From an uncultured Oscillospiraceae bacterium (GTDB taxonomy: Bacteria; Bacillota; Clostridia; UBA1381): a stretch of 5,139 nucleotides of DNA. The notes under the pieces were generated by a model. The model was not told where the DNA came from. It saw only the letters and a list, made by a program, of their open reading frames with translations, and did not search any database. Positions 1-5,139 of this stretch are shown one piece after another. The stretch covers positions 1 through 5,139 of the forward strand of contig CAMNAT010000182.1 in NCBI GenBank assembly GCA_946531785.1. The letters run 5' to 3'. How positions within the stretch are numbered: the first letter of the stretch is position 1; each line of letters starts with the position of its first letter. Made by a program: the position numbers and the translations under genes.

Positions 1-597
1 ACCTTTGCGGGATACACCTTTTCAAAGCTGAAGCCGAAGGGCAGCACGATGGTGTTTGCGCTCATACTGTGGACGATGATGATGCCGTCTCAGATGAGGA
101 CGGTACCGAACTATATAAGCTTTCTTTCGTTCCCGTTCGCGTCAAAGACGGAATTCGGGATCGGATTGAACCTGCTTAATACCTATTGGCCTATGTGGCT
201 CAGCGGCGCTGTGGACGCGTTCGCGATAATGCTGTTTAAAAACGCGTTCGACTCTGTATCGAATTCTGTGATCGAGGCGGCAACTATCGATGGCGCGGGC
301 AAGCTGAGGATATTTTTCAGTATCATGCTTCCGCTGTGTGTGCCGATAATAATATATGAGTCCATCGGTACTCTCTCCGGCGCATGGTCAAACTTCTTCG
401 GACCGTATCTTATTATCCAGGATAGCTCAAAGCAGCTGCTGCCGGCAAAAATATTCCTGATGAGTAATGACGGAACGGTAAAGCAGAACACATATCTTAT
501 GGGCCTTATCATTGCGGCAATGCCTCCGTTTATAATATTCGCATTCTTTAATAAGTATATTATGGGCGGCATCAATGTCGGCGGCGTAAAGGGATAA
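1..597 (+). CDS. Sugar ABC transporter permease, MalG-type, partial (5' end outside window)
   Basis: This is an inner-membrane permease subunit of a carbohydrate ABC importer (MalG/CUT1, binding-protein-dependent transport family). The frame is open from base 1 with no start before it (first residues TFAGYTFSKLKPKGS), so the first ATG at 49 is internal. 198 residues are visible; the family is usually about 270-300 aa, so roughly 80-100 N-terminal residues are missing. The cytoplasmic EAA loop that docks on the ATPase is clear at 274-348: EAATIDGAG, then a spacer, then IMLPLCVPI, matching the EAA-x3-G-x9-I-x-LP pattern. Hydrophobic segments lie around 49-130, 185-240, 320-385 and 500-565. The C-terminus (GGINVGGVKG) is typical of MalG-like proteins. 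The partner permease and solute-binding protein would be expected upstream, outside the window. The transported sugar cannot be read from this fragment; the neighbouring glycosidases suggest an oligosaccharide. Confidence 0.93.
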   Translation, partial: TFAGYTFSKLKPKGSTMVFALILWTMMMPSQMRTVPNYISFLSFPFASKTEFGIGLNLLNTYWPMWLSGAVDAFAIMLFKNAFDSVSNSVIEAATIDGAGKLRIFFSIMLPLCVPIIIYESIGTLSGAWSNFFGPYLIIQDSSKQLLPAKIFLMSNDGTVKQNTYLMGLIIAAMPPFIIFAFFNKYIMGGINVGGVKG

Positions 598-614
598 ATA
601 TATTTAATACAAAG

Positions 615-638
615 GGGCTGTTTAGTTTTAAACAGCCC
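615..638 (+). promoter_or_regulatory. Intercistronic hairpin, 10-bp perfect stem
   Basis: GGGCTGTTTA (615-624) and TAAACAGCCC (629-638) are perfect reverse complements separated by a 4-base loop (GTTT). The hairpin begins 17 bases after the permease stop. The right side reads TGAGTTTAATT, with no uninterrupted T run, so it is a weak intrinsic terminator at best. It could be a partial terminator or attenuator, or an mRNA 3'-end stabiliser that lets the transporter message accumulate above the hydrolase genes downstream. The structure is seen directly; the role is inferred. Confidence 0.6.
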
Positions 639-650
639 TGAGTTTAATTA

Positions 651-656
651 AAGAGG
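651..656 (+). promoter_or_regulatory. Ribosome binding site of the GH39-like gene
   Basis: AAGAGG lies 8 bases before the ATG at 665 in an A/T-rich leader. It supports that ATG as the start, since the encoded N-terminus (MAKVHVDFNERLGRIKPMHG) also begins where GH39-like proteins normally do. Confidence 0.7.
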
Positions 657-1093
657 ATAATAATATGGCAAAAGTACATGTTGATTTTAATGAAAGGCTG
701 GGCAGGATCAAGCCCATGCACGGAGTGGGGCAGCCGCCCTTCGGTGGTCTGGATTTTTCGTTCATAAAATATTTAAAGGATGCGAATATCCCGTACTCGC
801 GGCTTCATGATGTCGGCGGCTGGTTCGGCGGAAATATGTATGTCGATATACCGAATATATTCAGGGATTTCGATGCGGATGAGAATGATCCGGCCTCGTA
901 TGATTTTGCCTTTACCGATCTGCTTATCGAAGCTCTTGAAAAAAACGACTGTGAGCCCGTATATCGCTTGGGTGTCACTATCGAGAATTTTCACTATATA
1001 AAAGCGTACAGGATATTCCCTCCAAGGGACATGAAAAAGTGGGCGAGGATATGCGAGCATATCATCCGCCATTATAACGAGGGCTGGGCAAAC

Positions 1094-1096
1094 TGA
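1094..1096 (+). other. In-frame TGA within the GH39-like gene
   Basis: The codons read GGC TGG GCA AAC TGA TAC CAT TAC. From memory of the family, this segment is usually W-A-N-G followed by an aromatic residue and HY, so the TGA sits where glycine is expected. One base change (GGA to TGA) explains it, with no frame shift. Thirteen codons separate it from the catalytic acid/base Glu. Trp is written TGG elsewhere in the window and glycine uses all four GGN codons, so there is no sign of UGA reassignment. Confidence 0.9.
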
Positions 1097-1998
1097 TACC
1101 ATTACGGGATTAAATATTGGGAGATCTGGAACGAGCCGGATAACGGTATAGACAACACACAGAATATGATGTGGCACGGCACAAAGGAGGAATACTATGA
1201 GCTGTACCGCGTGACCTCAAAGCATCTGCGTGAAAAGTTCGGTGACTCGATCAAAATAGGCGGATACGGTCACTCAGGCTTCTATGTTGTTGACAGTGTG
1301 GAGGACATTGAAAGCTCCATCGGTATCGGGCTCGGAATGAAGGAAAACCCCACCGACTGGGAGAAGAGGACGGAATATTTCCTGACCTTTTTTGATGGAT
1401 TTATAGATATGGTCGTAAAGGAAAAGCTGCCCTTTGATTTCTTTTCACACCACAGCTATGCGTCAGTCGAGGCAACTGTCAAAAGACAGAGATATGTTGA
1501 AAAGCGTCTTGCGGCTGCCGGGCTTTCGGATGTTGAGATACATCTGAACGAATGGAACACGAATGCGCGCATAGCGGAACGGGGGAGATCTGTCGCATCG
1601 GCAAATACAGTCGCGATGATGTGCGCTATGCAAAATACAAAAATGGCAATGATGTGCTATTATGATGCGCGTCTGGGGATATCGATGTACGGCGGAATGT
1701 TCAATCCAATGACATTTGAGCCGTTATGCACCTATTACGGCTTCAAGGCCTTCGGAAGGCTTTATGAAATGGGAACTCAGGTCAGGGCGGAGTGTGACGA
1801 AAGAGATATCTATGTTCTTGCGGCAGCGGGCAGCGGCGGCTGCGGGGTGCTTATAGCAAACACCGGGGCGGATACCGAGATCAGGCTCGATACCGGCAGG
1901 AGGCTGCAAGGATATCTTATAGATGAAAATAATTATTATAAGGAGACAGATATAGACACATCCTCTTTTAAATTAAATGAGAATCAGGTCATATATCT

Positions 1999-2003
1999 GG
2001 AGG
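1999..2003 (+). promoter_or_regulatory. Ribosome binding site of the 782-aa hydrolase, inside the GH39 3' end
   Basis: GGAGG is placed 7 bases before the ATG at 2011 and lies within the last codons of the GH39-like gene. With the ATGA start/stop overlap, this is the usual arrangement for translational coupling. It also fixes the start of the downstream gene. Confidence 0.8.
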
Positions 2004-2010
2004 CTGAGAT

Positions 2011-4359
2011 ATGAATGATGACACTTTGAAAAAGCTTTTGTGTCCCGATAGGGAGTTTTCTCCGATGCCGTTCTGGTTCTGGAACGATAGCCTGGATGAG
2101 AATGAAATTATCGCCCAGATCGGCAAAATGGACAGCAAGGGTGTGAACGGGTTCGTTATCCATCCGCGCATCGGGATACCGCGCGATATACCGTATATGT
2201 CAGAAAAGTTTATCGGGTATGTCAAGTGTGCGGTAGAAGAGGCTGACAGGCGGGGGATGAAGGTCATATTATATGATGAGGGCATGTACCCGTCAGGCGC
2301 AGCGCACGGGATGATAGTGGAAAAGCATCCCGAGTTTGCTACAAGAGGCATAAGATGTGAGGAAAGCCTCGATAGCTGTCCGGAGCTTGTGGCTGATGAA
2401 AAGCTTCTGTTTACTTTTACCGCGAAAAAAATATCCGATGGCGTGCTTGACGATATAAAGGAATATAACGGCTTAACACCGGAGGATGGCTGTGTATTTA
2501 TCCATCTTATAGAGGGCTTTACACACGGTCATATCCGCGGTATACATATAGGTGAGGATGACTGGGAGGAGCCGCCGCGATCGGCGGATATACTGAGCTT
2601 TGGCTCGGTCTCCTGCTTCATAGAGCTTACGCATGAGGTGTATTATAGGGCGCTTTCAAAATATTTCGGCAATACAATAATGGGCATTTTTACGGATGAG
2701 CCGTCAGTTCTGGGACGCGGCGAGGATAAGCGGATGAAGCCATGGACGATAGACTTTTTGAGCGAGCTTGAAAGGGTCGGCATAACGCCTTGTGATATCC
2801 CTGCAATGTGGTATGACGTGGGAGAAAAAACGGAGCAGATAAGAAAAGACTATGCCGCAGCTGTGCATAACAGGCTTACACACAGCTATTATAAGCAGCT
2901 TTATGATTGGTGTGAATCGCACGATATAGCTCTTGTCGGGCACCCGGGCAAATCGTGGGATATAGGGCTTCTGAAATATTTTCATATCCCCGGTCAGGAT
3001 CTTGTTTTCAGGCGTGTTGCGCCGGAGGGTGATAAGGCGGTATCCGGCTTTGATTCCGTTCAGGCAAAATGCTCATCCGATTCGGCGCGTCACAGAGGAC
3101 GGAGAAGAAATCTCAACGAATGCTTTGCCTGCGGCGGTAAGAACGGGATCGAGTGGTCGTTTTCTGCCGATGATATGAAGTGGACCATGGACTGGCTGTT
3201 CATACGCGGCGTAAATATGCTCGTTCCGCACGCGTTTTTCTATTCTCTTGACGGCGAAAGACGCTTTGGGGAAAGGCCGCCGGATGTCGGCTTCAACAAT
3301 ATCTGGTGGGAGCATTATGATGCCTTTTCAGATTATATAAAGAGGATGAGCTATATGCTTACAGATTCCTATAATGTAACGGATATAGCTGTTCTTTGCG
3401 GGTCGGCTCGTTTGCCGTATGATATAGTGAGACCTCTTTATGAGCATCAGCTCGAGTTCAATTATCTTGAGGAGGAGCTTATAAGGGATGGAAGCTGTGA
3501 GATAGATAACGGCAGGATAAAAATAAGATCGCAGTGCTACAGCACATTGATAGTAGATGATGTTTCTCATATAAGCCCCGAAGCGGAGCACTTTGCGGAA
3601 AACGGGGGAACGGTGATAGTATATGATCCGGATGGGATATATCATAAAAAAAATATTATATCCGCAGCATCCTATGAAGAGATCTTGTCTTATCTTAAAA
3701 AGGATATTGTGATCACTCCGTCATGCAAGGATCTGCGTGTGAGCCATATCGTTAAAAACGGCGAGCATTTTTATATCCTTGTGAATGAAGGCGAAGCGCC
3801 CGTCAGGGGCGATATTACCTTTTCCGCTGACAGGTCGATCTCTGTGTTCGATCCGTGGAGAGGCAAGATGCTTGCGAAGAATAATAACATTTGTTATCTC
3901 GGCAGGCGCGAGAGTCTTATAATATGTGCAGGTAAAGATCCTTCCCGGAGGGCGATGCTTCATTTTTCGGATCAATTTGGGGCGCACAAAAGAGAGATAG
4001 AACCGGATCTTTGGTATATAGGCTCTGAAAGAATAAAGTTGGGTTCGTGGACTGAAAATGCAAGGTTAAAGGATTTTTGCGGCACAGTATCTTATACATC
4101 TGAATTTGAGATAGATTTATATGATGCAGATAAGCTTATTCTCGATATGGGAGCAGTCGCAGAACAGGCAGAGGTATATCTGAATGGTAAATTTGTCGGT
4201 TACAAGCTATGGGCACCTTATGTAATAGATATTACAAACCATGTCAAACCGGGAAAAAACAGAATTAAAATAAATGTCACGAACAGCCTTGCAAATAAGT
4301 ACAGCAAGGAAAGACTGCCGTCAGGCTTGCTGGATAGGGTAGTGCTGAAAGTGTTTTAA
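2011..4359 (+). CDS. Multidomain glycoside hydrolase, GH106-like (putative)
   Basis: An intact 782-residue protein, probably a cytoplasmic glycosidase as no signal peptide is visible. The N-terminal half looks like a TIM barrel: SPMPFWFWND (residues 17-26), a strand ending in HPR (51-53), VILYDEGMYPSG (Asp89, Glu90), then IFTDEPS with Asp229-Glu230, GHPGKS (His311), Glu370 in NECF, and a late strand with PHAFFYS (His407). Acidic residues at strand ends, especially Glu230 and Glu370, are candidate catalytic groups by inference only. Residues about 455-540 (NVTDIAVL to GGTVIVYD) resemble the glutamine-amidotransferase-like domain found behind the barrel in several hydrolase families. Residues about 678-782 form a GH2-type sugar-binding beta-sandwich, with LDMGAVAEQAEVYLNGKFVG and APYVIDITNHVKPGKNRI as landmarks. 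The order recalls GH106 alpha-L-rhamnosidases, but the protein is shorter than typical members (about 900-1100 aa) and similarity is from memory. It overlaps the GH39-like gene by 4 bases, so the two likely act on the same imported glycan. The exact family and substrate are uncertain. Confidence 0.75.
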   Translation: MNDDTLKKLLCPDREFSPMPFWFWNDSLDENEIIAQIGKMDSKGVNGFVIHPRIGIPRDIPYMSEKFIGYVKCAVEEADRRGMKVILYDEGMYPSGAAHGMIVEKHPEFATRGIRCEESLDSCPELVADEKLLFTFTAKKISDGVLDDIKEYNGLTPEDGCVFIHLIEGFTHGHIRGIHIGEDDWEEPPRSADILSFGSVSCFIELTHEVYYRALSKYFGNTIMGIFTDEPSVLGRGEDKRMKPWTIDFLSELERVGITPCDIPAMWYDVGEKTEQIRKDYAAAVHNRLTHSYYKQLYDWCESHDIALVGHPGKSWDIGLLKYFHIPGQDLVFRRVAPEGDKAVSGFDSVQAKCSSDSARHRGRRRNLNECFACGGKNGIEWSFSADDMKWTMDWLFIRGVNMLVPHAFFYSLDGERRFGERPPDVGFNNIWWEHYDAFSDYIKRMSYMLTDSYNVTDIAVLCGSARLPYDIVRPLYEHQLEFNYLEEELIRDGSCEIDNGRIKIRSQCYSTLIVDDVSHISPEAEHFAENGGTVIVYDPDGIYHKKNIISAASYEEILSYLKKDIVITPSCKDLRVSHIVKNGEHFYILVNEGEAPVRGDITFSADRSISVFDPWRGKMLAKNNNICYLGRRESLIICAGKDPSRRAMLHFSDQFGAHKREIEPDLWYIGSERIKLGSWTENARLKDFCGTVSYTSEFEIDLYDADKLILDMGAVAEQAEVYLNGKFVGYKLWAPYVIDITNHVKPGKNRIKINVTNSLANKYSKERLPSGLLDRVVLKVF

Positions 4360-4375
4360 AACCGTGAATAAAAGC

Positions 4376-4429
4376 AAAAACTGCGCAGATCACATGAAGT
4401 ATATATTCTTCATGCGACTGCGCAATTTT
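4376..4429. terminator. Bidirectional intrinsic terminator between convergent genes
   Basis: The outer stem is TGCGCAG (4382-4388) with CTGCGCA (4418-4424). The inner stem is CATGAAG (4393-4399) with CTTCATG (4408-4414), around an 8-base loop. The short internal loop between stems can add two pairs (TC 4390-4391 with GA 4416-4417). AAAAA precedes the structure on the left and AATTTTATATAATT follows it on the right, so a T-rich tail is available in both directions. It sits 16 bases after the hydrolase stop and 8 bases beyond the regulator stop, as expected for a terminator shared by convergent genes. Confidence 0.85.
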
Positions 4430-4437
4430 ATATAATT

Positions 4438-5139
4438 CTATACTTGAACGTTTGACGAGCCATACAGCCTTTTAAATTTTGAGGGTGAAACGCCCTTGCT
4501 TTTTGTAAAGACTTTAATGAAGTATTTTACATCCAGATATCCGACAAGATCTGATATTTCATCAATTGCTATATTGGTGTGTATCAGCATTAATGCGGCT
4601 TCGTTTATTCGTACTCTTTGCTGATAAGATTTAAAGGATTCACCGGTCTCGATCTTGAATTTTTTGCTTAAATACGGAACGCTGTAGTTTAACTGAGCTC
4701 CTATCGTCTGCAAAACACTATGTTCTCTGAAGTGGATGGCGACATAATCCTTTATTGTTTCCGAAATAGAATTGCTTGCTGCGGGTTCTGGCTCCAACGA
4801 CCTGGCTGTAAGCAAAATAATTACATTCAACAGCTTTCTTGAAACAAGCATGTATTTGTAATTCTTCTTATGATATTCGTCTTGCAGAAGCAGGAAAAGC
4901 TGTCTTATCGCTCCGGTGCTGTCGTGATATATACGGCTTACCTGCTCAGGCTTGATGTGGCCGACATTGATGTTTAATGAAGGATTATGTAAGCATTCAT
5001 AAAATGAGTTAGTCTTAGCACAAGGGTAGGGGAAGTTGGCGGTAAAGATACAATTTATCACCGACAAATCTTCCGTACCGATTTTCGTATATTGGTGCTT
5101 GGTTCCCGGTTCAATTACAACATAGTCATTTCCTTTTAT
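4438..5139 (-). CDS. AraC/XylS-family transcriptional regulator, partial (5' end outside window)
   Basis: A DNA-binding regulator with an N-terminal sugar-sensing cupin-like domain and a C-terminal double helix-turn-helix. The minus-strand frame is open from the last base of the window to a TAG at 4438-4440, giving 233 visible residues. A TTG at 5065-5067 is not the start: the codons before it encode NDYVVIEPGTKHQYTKIG, a typical cupin strand-turn of AraC sensors, so the protein begins beyond the window (family usually about 280-300 aa). The HTH domain spans about 4441-4770. Helix-turn-helix 1 is in QTIGAQLNYSVPYLSKKF; the second is in IDEISDLVGYLDVKYFIKVF, followed by the family signature GVSPSKFKR. 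It is convergent with the hydrolase genes and shares their terminator. A role as activator of the adjacent sugar genes is plausible from context, but its promoter and its other neighbours are not visible. Confidence 0.93.
   Translation of the reverse strand: MKGNDYVVIEPGTKHQYTKIGTEDLSVINCIFTANFPYPCAKTNSFYECLHNPSLNINVGHIKPEQVSRIYHDSTGAIRQLFLLLQDEYHKKNYKYMLVSRKLLNVIILLTARSLEPEPAASNSISETIKDYVAIHFREHSVLQTIGAQLNYSVPYLSKKFKIETGESFKSYQQRVRINEAALMLIHTNIAIDEISDLVGYLDVKYFIKVFTKSKGVSPSKFKRLYGSSNVQV

Larger units (their letters stand above)
665..2014 (+). pseudogene. GH39-like glycoside hydrolase interrupted by an in-frame TGA
   Basis: A retaining (alpha/beta)8-barrel glycosidase resembling family GH39, whose known activities include beta-xylosidase and alpha-L-iduronidase. 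The frame is 449 codons plus a terminal TGA and is broken only at codon 144. Both parts are in the same frame and join into one protein. N-terminal landmarks are MHGVGQPP and SRLHD (conserved in GH39). After the TGA comes YHYGIKYWEIWNEPDN, which carries the predicted acid/base Glu at codon 157 (1133-1135, in WNEP). The predicted nucleophile is Glu at codon 296 (1550-1552, in HLNEWN). A small beta-rich C-terminal part follows (about codons 375-449). No signal peptide is seen, so a cytoplasmic enzyme acting on imported oligosaccharide is likely. As written, translation gives a 143-residue fragment with no catalytic residue. A product restarted at ATG 1166 (codon 168) would lack the acid/base. 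The gene is therefore non-functional unless the TGA is an error or is read through. The substrate is unknown. Confidence 0.85.

Noticed and set aside
183..575. Minus-strand open frame under the permease
   Set aside because: It is the antisense shadow of a well-supported membrane protein with a clear EAA motif, and has no family resemblance of its own.
1094..1096. Alternative genetic code with UGA read as Gly or Trp
   Set aside because: Only one in-frame TGA occurs in more than 4.5 kb of coding sequence. Reading UGA as sense would also run the GH39 frame past 2014 into the next gene.
1094..1140. Selenocysteine insertion at the TGA with a downstream SECIS-like stem (TCTGG 1125-1129 with CCGGA 1136-1140)
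   Set aside because: The stem is only 5 bp with one G-T pair, is poorly placed, and is encoded by the conserved WNEPD segment. The expected residue is glycine, not cysteine.
1183..1199. Perfect Shine-Dalgarno-like AAAGGAGG followed by an ATG at 1197
   Set aside because: The ATG is out of frame and ends after five codons (MSCTA). The motif is explained by Lys-Glu-Glu codons in the GH39 frame. The nearest in-frame start (GTG 1211) is too far for efficient use.
1166..2014. An independent gene starting at ATG 1166
   Set aside because: It is in the same frame as 665-1096, continues the same GH39 protein, has no ribosome binding site before 1166, and would lack the WNEP acid/base motif.
4090..4359. 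AT-richer 3' end of the 782-aa hydrolase gene as a sign of an acquired C-terminal domain
   Set aside because: Hand counts of a few 60-base blocks (about 37-47% versus 53% near the gene start) show only a mild drop, and the domain is expected at this position in the family.
5065..5067. TTG as the start of the AraC-family gene
   Set aside because: The frame stays open to the window edge and the upstream codons encode recognisable cupin-domain sequence.

Overview
The window reads as part of a carbohydrate-utilisation locus from a Gram-positive anaerobe of the Clostridia type, possibly a gut or rumen Oscillospiraceae/Lachnospiraceae relative. This placement is inferred from strong AG-rich ribosome binding sites, moderate GC, frequent ATA, AGG and CTT codons, and the mix of a binding-protein-dependent sugar importer, cytoplasmic glycosidases and an AraC-family regulator. 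No RNA gene or taxonomic marker is present to confirm it.

Layout. Positions 1-597 (+) are the C-terminal two thirds of a MalG-type sugar ABC transporter permease that enters from the left edge. A 67-base gap with a perfect 10-bp hairpin follows. Positions 665-2014 (+) encode a GH39-like glycoside hydrolase interrupted by a single in-frame TGA (1094-1096), with the reading frame unchanged on both sides. The stop falls 13 codons before the predicted acid/base glutamate. Positions 2011-4359 (+) encode an intact 782-residue protein that overlaps the GH39 stop by four bases (ATGA). It looks like a multidomain glycoside hydrolase distantly resembling GH106 alpha-L-rhamnosidases. A nested-palindrome hairpin at 4376-4429, A-rich on the left and T-rich on the right, forms a likely bidirectional terminator. 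Positions 4438-5139 (-) are a convergent AraC/XylS-family regulator that runs off the right edge. Its open frame continues to the last base, so its start is not in the window.

How the parts fit. Neither hydrolase has a visible signal peptide. The simplest picture is that the importer brings in an oligosaccharide that the two glycosidases trim inside the cell, possibly under control of the AraC-type protein. The substrate is not determinable here; a xylose- or rhamnose-containing glycan is only a family-based guess.

The one real anomaly is the internal TGA in the GH39 gene. UGA appears to be a normal stop here, because it also terminates the same gene at 2012-2014. The best readings are a recent nonsense mutation or a base-call error; recoding is less likely. 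I see no CRISPR array, insertion sequence, tRNA, rRNA or evident new defence or mobile system. The rest of the window is an ordinary sugar-utilisation region.
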